The position numbers and the translations under genes were made by a program. Below, piece by piece: positions 43,198 to 54,969 of a stretch of 64,000 bases of DNA (the stretch's first letter is position 1; each line of letters starts with the position of its first letter). Under the pieces are notes generated by a model. It worked only from the letters and a program-made list of their open reading frames with translations. It ran no database searches and had not been told where the DNA came from. The DNA comes from Phoenix dactylifera (taxonomy: Eukaryota; Streptophyta; Magnoliopsida; Arecales; Arecaceae): NCBI RefSeq assembly GCF_009389715.1, contig NC_052399.1:14139646-14203645 (forward strand), read 5' to 3'.

Positions 43198-43370
43198 TTC
43201 TTTCTTTTTTTTTTTTTTTGATAAAACGGTGTTTCATATTACTCTTAAATAAGTACAGCCAATTACATCAGCAGAAATAAAATAAAACAGAGCATTAGGA
43301 ATATCAGTATCTCTAGTCCAAATAAACTTTTCAGAATGCCGAGCAATAAAGGAGGCAATCCAATCAGCCA
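43198..43370 (-). mobile_element. LINE (L1 clade) 3' tail, 5'-truncated, with 16-bp target duplication
   Basis: The minus strand encodes the last 45 or so residues of an L1-type ORF2, with ADWIASFIARHSEKFIW and a stop, then a short tail and poly(A), seen as T-rich sequence at 43198-43219 on the plus strand. Matching direct repeats flank it: GTAGTGCGCCCTTTCT (43182-43197) and GTAGTGCGCCCCTTCT (43371-43386), 15 of 16 identical. Severe 5' truncation, a poly(A) tail and a target duplication of this length are the standard product of LINE retrotransposition. Confidence 0.85.
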
Positions 43371-43386
43371 GTAGTGCGCCCCTTCT

Positions 43387-44118
43387 GAGCAACGAACGAT
43401 GTAAGAGAACCGGCTCAACCACTAGTCCCCGATTGCTACGGAAGACTAAGGAATCAAGCGGGGAATGAAGCGGCAACGTATTGCAGCACTCGCACATGAA
43501 TTCCATCTTGTTCGGCCGATGAAATACGTCTTCCACATTTAGTCCGAGATAACAGCTGTTGGCCTACACTTTTCAAATTCTTCAGCATTCTGACGATATT
43601 TCAAGTTGCAGTGACGTGGCTCGCACCTGAGATTCAAGCGATCATGTTTTGTTACTGCATTCTTTCCTAATAATTTTTGTTGCGATGAGGATTGAGTTCA
43701 GAGATGGGAATGGTGGTTTCAGGACGGTCATGGTCAACAGCTTTGCTGTCAAGTTATTCGCGACTTGATGTTTTCATTCCCTCAGAACAGTAATTACAGT
43801 TAGTAAACCGCATAAGAAAGAACCTTGGCAAGCCAGTAAAATTCTATTGTCTCTTGACATGAATGAAGACGTAAATGAGCAAAAATTTCGTCAGCATATG
43901 GGTAAAATAGGTTTTTTATTACCCTCTCCTTAAACGAGCTCATGAACGGATATCGGAAAATTACACCAAATCTTGCTACACGTCAAAATCAACGCACTGA
44001 ATTTACATTGTCATGCATCAGCTGAAGAAGCAAAAGTAACCAATGATCCATCCATGAAACAGCATACTTGATCTTTCTCACAGTTAATTTATCTTCCTCA
44101 GCCCCTTGAAAATTGCAG
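43387..44118. other. Gap downstream of the IST1-like gene
   Basis: No gene recognised. The part next to 44119 should be 3' UTR of the IST1-like transcript, which is read leftward. Confidence 0.4.
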
Positions 44119-46056
44119 CTAAAATCCTCTTCGGGTCCTCACTGAGACGGCTCTCTTCCCTCCATTTGAGTGTTTCATGTGCGACTTCTCTGCAGCGTCC
44201 AGGTAAACGCTCCCAGTTCGTGATTTTGCTTCAGAATAATACATTGCGGTGTCATCTTCATTTTTTGATCCCCATCCCTTCTTATCTCTCTCTTCATGCA
44301 AAGAGTCCTTCGCATTATATCTTACTGGGTTTCTTCGGTAGGGAGGCTGAAGGTAAGAGAGTCGTTGCTTGTCAGGTAAGCTTTCATCCGAAGCCAAGTC
44401 AACGTGCCTGGCCATTTGGTTACCACCTCCATTTCTTCCTCCCAAGCTCAGAACTCTGCTACTCGTTGGTAATGGATTCGCTCCTAAATTCTGATCCTTT
44501 TCTGTCTCGCTGTCACCCTTATCGAACAAAATTTCCTTCCCCCTCCGCCCCGGGGAACCCAATTCATTTGAGGCCATGTTTTTATGCTGGAAAGGAGCCT
44601 CAGTGGAATCTGAGCTTGAGGAAGATGAGGATCTCTCCAGCCATGGCGCGAACTTCTCTCGGAGTCTTTCCTTTTGAAGCAAACTATTGTTACGTGCCGG
44701 TATTTCCTCTTCCGACTCTGAACTGTAGCTCCGGACGGGATGGATCTTCTCAACGTCTCTAACTCCCGTCCAAGTTTCGTCCTCATTCCTGGTCTTTTCA
44801 CATGATCCAGTTTTCCTTTCACCGTCTGATTTGCCCAGACCACCGGAATCGTTCCCTTGGGACTCTGATCGCGAGATCTCTACCGCAGCCCTTGCAGCTG
44901 CTGCAGCATGTGCCGCAGATTCATAGGCAGCTCGTGCTGCGCTCGCCACATCTTTGTACTCCTGCTTTGATCTCAATGACGAATTATCGTCCTGATCCAA
45001 TTCAGACAGCTCCTGGGCGGTTTCCGATGCTATGTTCACCACCGGCCGGCTCTGATTCCTTCTCTGTTTCAGGTTTGGATCCACCTGCATCAATTAGCGT
45101 TCGAAAATAAGTAACATGCTCGAAGATAGGTAATTGGACGTCACCACCAGCTAGCTAACCTCTGGAATCTCAGGAGGCGGCTCATCAAAATCCAGTTCGA
45201 TCCCTTTCTCGACAGCGATCTCCTTCGTCACCCTCTGTCTGTTTTCCAGGCTCGGCTGTCTGGTTGACAGCTTCTGTATCATCTGCAAAGGAATCGAAAC
45301 CGGAAACTCCTTCAAAAAAGTTAAGTGGTGATTAAAGAGATCCCGAAATTAAGTCAGTAACATCTGAATCAACACTACCTTCGCATTGACACCACAATTG
45401 TTCCGCAGCTCGACTGCAGCAGCGGCGAATTCCTTCCCGAACATGGATGCAAATATATATCGAGCGCTCTGCAGCTCCGGCATGTCCCCACACCTCGAGG
45501 CAGCAAAGATTAGGCTCGAGATCGCCTCCCGGAGCTCCTCCGGGCAGTACTCCCTGCACTCCCAGTGACCAAACAAATGCTTTGAGAAGCAGTAGAAGAA
45601 GAGAGAAAGTACTGCTGCACTGAAACCAACAAAGGCCAAGTAAGAAAGACTCACTTTTGGTGCTCCAAGAGGATAGCCCTTTCGGTGATGAGATGGCAGT
45701 AGCCTTCTATCATCACATACACTTCCAATATGTTCTGCTCCTTCATCACATGCTCCACCTGAAACGCAACCCCATCAGACCACGGTTTTCTTTTTGTTTT
45801 TTATAAAAAATAATGGTATCTAACATAGGTAGATTGATAGATAGATAGGTGATTCATGGGTCTTAACCCGAAGGAGAGCATGGTCAACATGACCGAGTTG
45901 GAGGAGCTGAGCGACGTCGCCCCGGGCCTGGCCACACCGGACCTGGCGGCGGTTGCGGAGGATGGCGAGGCGAGATACGGTGAGGCCGAGGAGGGTCTTA
46001 AGCTTGGATATCTTCCTTGAGGTCCTTCCCCACAGAAACTCCAGCTTCTTTCCCAT
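44119..46056 (-). CDS. IST1-like protein (ESCRT-III-associated)
   Basis: Exons on the minus strand are 46056-45868, 45758-45655, 45553-45379, 45282-45160 and 45084-44119, joining in frame to 518 aa. IST1-family proteins bind ESCRT-III components and VPS4/LIP5 and act in endosomal sorting and multivesicular bodies; plants have a large IST1-like family. The IST1 domain covers about residues 10-165: it starts near SRKISKLKTLL, has VKEQ-type HVMKEQNILEVYVMIEGYC, then YCPEELREAISSLIFAA, and MIQKLSTRQPSLENR. A conserved EEPP-like linker follows and then an Ala-rich helix (AARAAYESAAHAAAAARA) typical of plant members. The remainder is Ser/charged and probably disordered. Exon 3 uses the acceptor TGCAG at 45558-45554, which keeps the frame. 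Confidence 0.92.
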
Positions 46057-46173
46057 CTGCTCCTCTTTTCTTCCTTGGAATAGCCCACCGCGCCCGACTG
46101 CAGAGGCTTTGGAGCACTGCGGGGAAGCAAAGCAGCTGGTTTTGCCTGTATAATTACTGATGCGAGTGCTATT

Positions 46174-46183
46174 GCTTTTATAG
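46174..46183 (-). promoter_or_regulatory. TATA box of the IST1-like gene
   Basis: The minus strand reads CTATAAAAGC about 120 bp before the start codon at 46056. Sequence and spacing fit a plant TATA box with a leader of about 85-90 nt. No other TATA is closer. Confidence 0.55.
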
Positions 46184-46702
46184 TCTAATGTGGTTTCTTG
46201 TAGGCTAAGGATTTTCTGCGGTTGCCGACTAAAGCAAGGAAGGCATTTGGGTGCGTAGTTCGCTGAAGAAGTTCTCGGTCCGAGTAATGGGCTCCGTTGT
46301 TTGCACGAAGAGTCAGCTCTAATTTGATTAGGTAATGCATTGAAGACGGTGTCTTAGACTAACGTGTGAACGATGCAGGGACTGAAAATTTAGGGCCGAC
46401 TGGCTTGGCTGGGGCTTCGGATTTTGATGAAGAAATGACCGCAGCTTTATCAACGAAATCATTAGTTTAGTGAAGATTTTTATTACATATTAGATGTTTA
46501 TCGTACAATACAATTTATAAGGAAGCTACTAATATTTTTTTCATGAATGCGATCATGCGTGTAACCATATAAATATTTAAGGACTTAAGACAAAAATCAT
46601 TTCCTGATATAGGCCACTACAACTACAACTATCCCGGCCCCTCAAACCCCTCCTATCCTCCCCCTCCCAAAAAAGATCGGTAAGTATGATACAGCAGCTT
46701 AA
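46184..46702. other. Upstream region of the IST1-like gene
   Basis: Likely promoter-proximal sequence of the minus-strand IST1-like gene, bounded on the far side by a MITE. No further motif can be supported. Confidence 0.4.
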
Positions 46703-47183
46703 GGGCTCGTTTGGTTCGCAGGAAAAGGAGGGGGAAAAGTGTGGTCAACGGGAAAGTAATGAAATGTCTCTTGTTTGGTTGGAGTTTTCAAAGGAGAGAG
46801 ATGGAAAAGTTGTATTCCCATGGGAATATGATTCCCACATTTCATGGGAAAGTCTTTCCCATGAGAAACATGGGAAAGTTACTTTCCCATGAGGTGGGAA
46901 TCACACCTTTTTTATTTTTTTCCAAAAAGACCCTTCAACATTAAAGAAGCATTAAAGAGGCATTAAAGAACTAATTTTTATTAAGGGCATAATAGGAATT
47001 ATACATAACTTTCCTAGGAAAGTGGATGGTCAACCAAACATAAGTACTTTGGAAATTTGTCACTTTCCCATGGTTAACCAAACATGCCAAAAGTACTTTC
47101 CTAGATATTCTCTTCCTAGGAATCTGATTCCCAGGAATTATATTCCTATGAGGGAAAATACTTCCCGCGAACCAAACGAGCCC
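46703..47183. mobile_element. Tourist-like MITE, 481 bp, TAA target duplication
   Basis: The left end GGGCTCGTTTGGTTCGC and the right end GCGAACCAAACGAGCCC are perfect 17-bp inverted repeats. TAA flanks both sides (46700-46702 and 47184-47186). Inside, GGGAAAGT/ACTTTCCC words recur in both orientations. There is no coding capacity. The 3-bp TAA duplication points to the PIF/Harbinger superfamily (Tourist group). Confidence 0.85.
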
Positions 47184-47289
47184 TAAGTGTCCTTTCTAAT
47201 AATTGAAATGCTAAGAGTGGTTTTTGAAAACATAATTTGGAGTTCTAATGCCCTTACTATTCCTTGATTACAGTAAACCGAGTTGTCAT

Positions 47290-47580
47290 GCCCCTAGAGA
47301 ATATGTGGCCATGTTGTGTGCCATACCCGAATTTTGGGTTCGAGGCGTAACAGAGTGGTATTAGAGTTTAGGGTTAAGATCATTGGATGAATTTATGATA
47401 GGAAAAAATTATCAGAGCTTAGGTTTAAGATCATTAGGAATTGTAACAGAAAAACTATCAAAGCTAAGGTTCAAAATCATTGGGGATTGTGATAGAAAAA
47501 CGGACAGAGCTTAGATTTAAGATCACATGAAATTATGACATAGTGATATCAGAGCTAAAGGTTATGATCTCTAGAGACGT
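47290..47580 (+). repeat. LTR end with primer-binding-site-like repeated units
   Basis: A decayed LTR end (about 47290-47352, ending GAGGCGTAACA) is followed by TGGTATTAGAG (47356-47366), a PBS for initiator tRNA-Met with one mismatch. Similar units then recur: TATCAGAGCTTAGGTTTAAG (47410), TATCAAAGCTAAGGTTCAAA (47456), GGACAGAGCTTAGATTTAAG (47502) and TATCAGAGCTAAAGG (47547), about 44-54 bp apart. No gag or pol follows in the window. Confidence 0.6.
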
Positions 47581-50500
47581 GGTACTACTTGTCTAACATG
47601 CATGTATGGCTATGCATGTGTTTGATAATCTTAGATTATAGTTCATTTTTTAAGAAATGTAATATACTTTACATACCATAGTTTCAATATCTCTAAATAT
47701 TGAAGGCACAAACTAGTGTAGTTAATAAAATATTTAGGGTTATTAACTAGTACCAAGGAATTGATTGAATTCTCGTCCTCATCTCGATATCAACCAAAAT
47801 TCCTCCTGTTCTAGTTTTACCCAAAAAAAAAACATTAATATTCAGTAACTTATCATCCTATATCCGCATGCTGGTTGGATAATCTGAAGCGTATCTGATG
47901 GTATTGCTTCCACATTTATCAATGCTACCACTTTCTTGATAGCCCAGAGGCCATTTAATCAACCTCATTTTGGAATCGAAAGAGGATTAATTCTAGCACG
48001 CGTCGCCGCATATAAATTTCATCATTAATTCGTTCAATCGCGCCATGCGCGAAAGCAATAAAATCTATTGTTTGTTTGAGTCCATACGTATGTATAAAAT
48101 CTCATTGCCTGCCTATGTGCTTTTGCACAGGCAACCACTCACTGGGGGAAAACTTGTTTTAATGGAATAAGCAAAACGAATAGGTGAGGACAAGCTTTCT
48201 TTTGAATTTCAAAACCCCTTTAACTTTTTAGGTTTGGCGTCCCCTTTCTTAGGCTTTGGCGTTACCCTTTGGGTAACAAAAAAGTGGGACAGGTCAATGA
48301 TTGCTCGATTGGCATTCTCATGAGAGTAGGCAGAGTAGAACGACCTTCGTTGAAGGAGCCTAAAAGGCGGCGAGACTCGGCCTTTGTGCGCGTTGGGTCG
48401 TGATTTTGGGTGGGAAATCACAGCGGCCGCGTTCGTCCCGACACGGACACCTCCACCGCTGAGACCTGGTCGTGTCCGGCTGCCCCCCCGCACGCCACCG
48501 CTTGTTTCTGGTTTCTGCGAAGCTGCTCGCAAGTTACAAAATAGAGGATATATAACTTCACAATCTGTCCTCTAGATCTTTCTATAGATGGATGGACCCA
48601 TCGATAAATTTCTATTGATCCGGTTTCAAGATTGATGAACAAGAGAGATCCCAAAATATTTATGTGGAAGAAAAAAGATGAATAGATTGGGCTGAGCTAA
48701 TAGCTGGGCTGGGTACGATGATGGGCGAGAGAGGAAAATAAACCTCCGAGATGGATTGGAAAAAGTGACCTCCGTATGCCAGTGGTGCTCTTATCCTTCT
48801 AAAATTGCTTGAGCTATTGAACATTAATGAAGGACATGTCGTTCGACGCCAAGCATGGAAGTCCATATGAATATGACTGGTTTAGAGGGGCTCCAATTGC
48901 GACACTTAATAATATGATCATGATAGATATAACTGGTACATATCTAGTCTATTGTATCCACCATTGCTCTATAACACCAACTCTTCTTAGATATATCTGA
49001 CTGTCCATGTTGCCCCACTCCTTGTTTTTTCTATCCTGCTTTTCCTTTACCTGCATCTCTCCTCAAGACCATGTGAAGTAGACTGGTCCAGATTTTCCTA
49101 CCCGGGACTGCTAAATTGGTCAGAGCGTGCTGCTATTAACCATAAAAATTGAAGATTCGAGACATTTCTCTAATATTTATGATTTGCTCAAATAAATCTT
49201 TTTTTTAAAAAAATATAGTATTATATTCTAGTATGATGTACTATGAATATACACATCAATAAATTCTAGTCCTGAAAAAAAAAGAAGCATCCTACCACCA
49301 TATGAACATTCATGGATATTGAGATATATAATAAAAGTATAAGGTAATCATACCGGATAATCCTTGCATTGATAAGTTCACAAGAAAGACAGAATTTTAT
49401 TTTAAAAAATGCTAGAAATGTTATTTTATGTATAATTCAAAAAATTTTATGTTATGAATATAGGCATTGTTTTTTATCCATAGCCAATCCATCAGGAAGC
49501 ATCACCGACCATTTAGTCCTAAATTTCTTCACGCCATTTTTTATTTTTAAAAATCAAAAATGATTTTTGCAAAGAATAGTGATATTTTCAGAGCCGATTT
49601 TATTATTTCTGATCAGTAAATTATAAATTGACAACCATATCTTTTACCATACCAACGGAAGATCTCTATTGTATTAAAGGACATAATGATTGGTCTTATG
49701 ATTTATTATCTCAAAAAACAATAAAATCAACTTTATGCAAGACTTATTTAGCGTAAAATTTGTATGGCTCGGCATGAAGACTTACGTCAGCCACAGATAG
49801 GCATGAAAAATTGCATCAACATAGCAAGCAAACGGCAATTTACGGCTTGCGTGCATTCGAGCACAAAAGAAAAATTTGGCGAGGGTGCCTTCTCTTTCCA
49901 CGTCGATACCAGTGAAGTACATGCAGTTGAAGTAACCAAAAAAAAGTACATGCAGTCGAGTGCGGGGAAGGAAAAGGTTGTGACGATTCTTTCTATGTTT
50001 TCCCGGGGTAGAGCGAGCCGAAGGCATCAACTTTTGGGTGGGAATTTGACTGCTAGGATTTGTCTCCAGTCTCCACTTTCGAGGAAGTTGCTCGTGAGCG
50101 TAGTTATTTATCGCAGTCCCGTCTCGTTCACGTTGCCTAGAAAACGAAAGAAAGGACGTAATCCCAAATCACGGCGTTATGGGTCAAATCCGTCCCTACC
50201 CATTTCATATTCTCACGCCTCCTTCTCTCAATCAGACTATTAGGAATCGCCCGTACAATCATTCTAGAATCTTAAAAGACTTGTGAAATGCCATTCTTGA
50301 ATACGAGCCTCTATATGGGATTATACTGTAGCAACCGTATAATATGATATAATATAATATTAAAAAGAATTTTGAAATATATATATTTTTTTAAAAATAA
50401 CTGTTAAATATAGCATTATAGCCTATAATATTTTTCATGTTTTTGGTGCTATATTAGTATTATAAAACCAAAAACAATAATTAATGGACTCCTTTTTGCA

Positions 50501-51540
50501 CTAAAACGTTTGAGACTATTGTCTATTATTATAACATTTCTATATCTATATTTGTCGGATTCAAGCTTAAAATTCCATTTTAAAGAATTACATGTTTCAG
50601 AATAAAAATATGTTATTAAATACTGAAAAATCACGGAAAAAATCCTTCTCCTAAAGAAAGATTGGTATATATATTGCTTCTTAATTCAATTGAAAAAATC
50701 TCCTGCGCTGACCATGTTACTGCATCAATCCTTAACTATCATGTAGAACTTAAAAATAGTTCACCAGCATGCTGTAGCATCGCTCATAACGCAAAAGTCA
50801 TCATAGAAAATAATGCATAGACAACATTCGTGTTGAACAATTCTATTATGTATATATCAACAAATTAAAATATTATTTTTGAATTGAAAATTAGTTCTGA
50901 ATTGAAAAAATATATATCATTTTGAAATTATAAACTATAAAAAATTGTTGAATAACAGCCTTGATTCCTCTTATTTCACTGTCATTGCTGCCGAATTATG
51001 ACTAGATAATGATAGTTTTTTTCACGTCCATCTTGCATATATGCCTTGAAGGCCTTTTAAACTGTCATAATAAGAGCAGTCATTCTCGCCGTTACGAAGA
51101 CTCGCCTTAATCTTGACTAAAAGGGCGACCTCGACTTTGTAGTTTGCACATAAGGATTCTTCAGTACAGCTGGTCAATTGAGGGATCATTCCCAGCCTCA
51201 CGAAGTAACATGAGCAGTTCTTCCAACAGCAAATACATTATGAGCCTAAAATCTGTCGACACCCACACGCCATCCCCAATTTTCCACAGATTTTATGGAG
51301 ACCATTATTACTAGGCCCGCATTTCAAATGTCAAGGCAAAATTAATCTACGTGGTCCTCTTCCACTGTCTAACGGTGGACAGCAATGCCGAAATCCAATC
51401 GATGTGGATTGTGTTATAAAGTTTCATGCACCCTGCTACTGTGCTCCTGTGTTAGACTATATCTCTTCACTCTTCAATATACGAGTGGCAATTTACTATG
51501 GGGTATGTAGGTTTTATATGATCCATACCATCCATTACCA
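47581..51540. other. Intergenic, no gene recognised
   Basis: This has two motif-free open frames of moderate length (48209-48532 minus and 49764-50243 plus) that I do not accept as genes, a tRNA-like relic near 49105-49172, and AT-rich sequence elsewhere. Confidence 0.4.
49105..49172 (+). pseudogene. tRNA-like relic, resembling tRNA-Ile
   Basis: The run TTGGTCAGAGCGTGCTGCTA followed by GAAGATTCGAGAC resembles the D-arm to T-arm order of plant tRNA-Ile, with a B-box-like GATTCGAGAC. The acceptor and T stems do not pair well. It is either a dead tRNA gene or the head of a SINE. Confidence 0.3.
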
Positions 51541-51544
51541 TTTG

Positions 51545-51990
51545 TAGCAACTTAGGATCCCAACTAAAATGTCTAGTCGGAAGGTATTATTTGGGTTTCT
51601 TGATCCTGTATAAGTACCCAAGATCTATCCAGTGAATACCGATGTGGAACTAAACACACGCCCGCACGGGTCCTCACATACTTATCCCGTTCAAGTTCCG
51701 ACGTCCTCGTCAGGGTATGAGTTCAAATATATTTAAATATAATCACAAATACCACGATCGGCTCGTGGTTCACCCCAATGGATCCGTATTACAATGTTCC
51801 CTAGTCCATATTGATTATGGGCCGGATTACAATGGCTCTGGTACCATTTTATAACAATTTAGGACCTCATTCAAAATGGCTAGCCGAAAAATATTATTTG
51901 GATTTTTTGATTCTATATAAGTACCTAAGATCTAACCAGCGAATAATCGATATGGAACTAAGCACATGCCCGCATGGGTCCTCACACCAT
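51545..51990. repeat. Diverged direct repeat, two copies of about 140 bp
   Basis: Copies at about 51545-51682 and 51849-51989 share the order TAGCAACTTAGGA / ATATTATTTGG / TATAAGTACC(C/T)AAGATCTA / GATGTGGAACTAA / GCCCGCACGGGTCCTCACA, with roughly three quarters of bases the same by eye. The TATATAAGTACC core and spacing suggest duplicated LTR fragments, but no TG...CA ends are clear. Confidence 0.55.
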
Positions 51991-52364
51991 TCCTACTTCA
52001 ATATCTTCAACGATCCATTCGAATCTATTAAACAGGACTCATGCTTTACGCACCGGTCTCTCATAACAATCAGGGGAGGAAGGCCCGTGTTCCAGCCCAC
52101 GAGTCACCGTGCACGAGGCTTTTCATTAACTGACCCATAACAAATTGGGCTGTAATTGGGCCTTACACGCACATCATACAAGCCTGGCTCAACCCCGCTA
52201 GTCTTTTTACGAGTTAAAAAAGACACCCGGAGAACGGCCTCGGTCGGCTCCGATGAACGCCGTCGCGTCCTTCTTCCCCGCTTGAGTGCTCGGCTTGTCT
52301 TCGCCCTCGATGGGATACATCCGGGAGGCAAGAGAAAACCATGTCAAGAAGAAGGTGGAAGAAG

Positions 52365-54823
52365 GTAATGGAGCTCACCCCACTCTCCCGCTCTCGCTTC
52401 CAAAACCCTCCACTTCCAATTTTAGTTTTCTTTAAAATGATGGGATCTGGAATTTGGGAGGAAGAGCAATCCCGCTGAACTTCTCTTCCAATATTCCTAT
52501 TTTTTTTTGATCCTGTAACTAGTACCTGCTTTTACAATGGAAGGAGGGAAAGAAATTCGGTGAACTGCATTTGTCTAAGTTCTTGCAATTGCAAGCCTGA
52601 CTGATCATATTTTTCTGTGATTTTTCTTTTCCTTCTCTTATGGGTAGGTAATAATAATAAAAAAACCGAATCTCTTAGAGTTTCTCAGTATGGATTTATG
52701 AACTTCAGATGCTTAGGATATGATGGTTTTGCTGCTTACAGGTCAACGAGTCAAATTTGTTGGTGTTCCCGATAGTTGAGATCTATGGCACTGGTTGCGG
52801 AGATTTTTTAATCCTCGTTTCTTTCTTGTTATGTATGCCTACTGATTTTATGATGTTATTGAATTCGTAAATTTGGTTTCAAATTGTAGAATGCAAGGAG
52901 TTTTAGCACTTGGATAAAACAAAATGGTCACTAGAAGCTCACGGTTTGATCATTGTTGACAATGAGGAGAGTACACCGAGCATTGGGAGACATAACCCTC
53001 TAAGGCAAACAAAAGTGAATGGGCAGGACGGTAGGTTAGCTTTTAACCCTTTATTGGGGTTGGGTTTTTATTAACCTAGTGCATGCTTCGAGGGGATTAA
53101 TTGATTTCATGTCCGTTGACGGTCCTGGGGAGTGTTTATAAGAAGCTACTTCAGCTTGGTTTCTCCACAACAATGTGAAAGAAGAAGAGTTTGTACCAGG
53201 CGACAGCATGATTTGTATGAAAAGTCAAAACTAACAAACAGTAGAGTTGGGGGAATAAAGCATTTGTGCTATTAAATAGAAATTGTGGCAATTTCGTTGG
53301 TGCATTTATAAGTACATGCACCCTTAATGCCATATTGCCTTATTTGAAAGGTTGGAAGGGATGCTGCCCACCACATTTATTTGAGAGCCTTATTGATAAT
53401 CTTTTATTAGGAATAGTTAATGGATTGGGTTTTTAGGACCATTTCATTTGTCATAATGCTATATCCGAACTTCTCTCTTCTTTCTCCTCTCTTAGTCTCC
53501 CTCATATCACATCTACTCTTAGCTTACCTTTCCTAACAACACCACAAGAAAACTAGAGGCATATAAAAGAAGGCTCCTAGTCTGAAAAACAAGAGTTTGA
53601 TTTAGATTGGCTGAGTTCAGAGGCTGCTGCATGCCTCTATGATTCCTTCTCATTCTTTGCTGTTTTCTTATATTTGTAGTATTTGGTTGGTTGGTTGGGG
53701 CATCTCCAGTTTCATCCTTTATCTATGAGGTGCAAAATACTGCACGAAAACCCTGCTTAGTGGTGGATTCCTTGATCTGGTGACCTCCTTCCCTTACTAT
53801 TTTGCTTCCCCTATGATTGGTCATCATCCTAGTCCTTTCTATCTTTTTGTCTCTTATCACATTTACACCTTCAGTTTATATCTTCTAATATGGGCTTCAT
53901 GTCAGGTACTTCAAATTCATAATTTCCATATGCCCCTCTATCCTCTGTACATCAACCCTAGCAGGGCCAATGGGTTGGGTGGAGCTTAGCTTAGCTGGGT
54001 CTAATTGAAATGATAAAATACAAAAGCTTGACTCTTATCCAACCTGACTTGACATTAAATCAAGTTGCACAATCCTAACCCACCCTCTAGTTGAACCCCC
54101 AGTAGCCTGCTTGACATAAACTGGCATGATCTGACCTGCCTAACCCTTCTTGATCTTACGCCCTTATTCAATTTGGCCAATCTTGGTATGATCTGCCTTA
54201 CCTGACACACCATGCTTTACCTTCACCCGACTCAAACCAATGCCAAACTCCCATGAAACAAGAAAAAAAAGGAAAAAATAGTAATGAAATCCCATGTGAT
54301 AATATGTTTAATATAAAACGGTTTAGGTGACATATTAAAAAAGAAGAACATGAAGAAGATAGTCTACTTATCCCATTTAGCTAACTCAACTTGACCCAAA
54401 ATTACTTTGCACTTGTGACTAATGATCGCTCAGATAGTGTAGAATGTAAATTATCATTAGCAGGTACGAAGCTAAGAAATTGTAATATCGTAAAGAGAAA
54501 GATCATTTATCTTTGAGTGATTGTTGTATGTCTAAATTTAGCTCATCCTAGCCATGCTGCTAATGCATCAAATGATCAACTATACCATCTTGTGGTCATG
54601 GTGAAACAGCTAAAAGCAGTTGTCTTTTGGTAAAAGAAAATGCATAGAATATACAATAGATTTTACATTTCCATTGGGATGTGAAAAGGAATGCAACTTA
54701 GTCTGTTAAAAGTCCTGTTATTGTTTGCGGTAATGCAAGAGAAGATACAAGTTAGCTATAGTGTCAACTTAGTAGTTGATTGCAAATCATTTTTGTGGCC
54801 GTTGACTGATGTGATATTTCCAG
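52365..54823. other. Intron 1 of the CMC1-like gene
   Basis: 2.5-kb intron. A segment at about 53960-54410 is rich in GGGTTGGG and GACCTG/ACTTGAC words like those of the 39741-40505 element and may be a diverged relative. No exon recognised. Confidence 0.5.
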
Positions 54824-54969
54824 CTTTAGGCAGCAAAATGAAGCAAAAAGCACAAAGAATGCGACCATTGCTCTGCAAAGTATGCTGAATGTGCTGTGGG
54901 AAGAACTATATCAGTAGTTTGGTATTGTTGTAAACAAGCAAACGAGCTAAATGAATGCCTTCATCAATA

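Noticed and set aside
43234-43536. Minus frame of 100 codons read as one protein
   Set aside because: Only the part up to 43370 is LINE-derived; the rest is flanking DNA outside the target duplication, so the frame is a chance fusion.
44106-44762. Plus-strand frame of 218 codons
   Set aside because: It lies antisense to exon 5 of the IST1-like gene, whose protein matches the family; the plus frame has no motif.
48209-48532. Minus frame of 107 codons ending in a Lys-rich tail
   Set aside because: No recognisable family, overlapped by other frames; possibly repeat-derived, but nothing supports a gene.
49764-50243. Plus frame of 159 codons
   Set aside because: No motif, no promoter or intron signals, and irregular composition; it may be chance.
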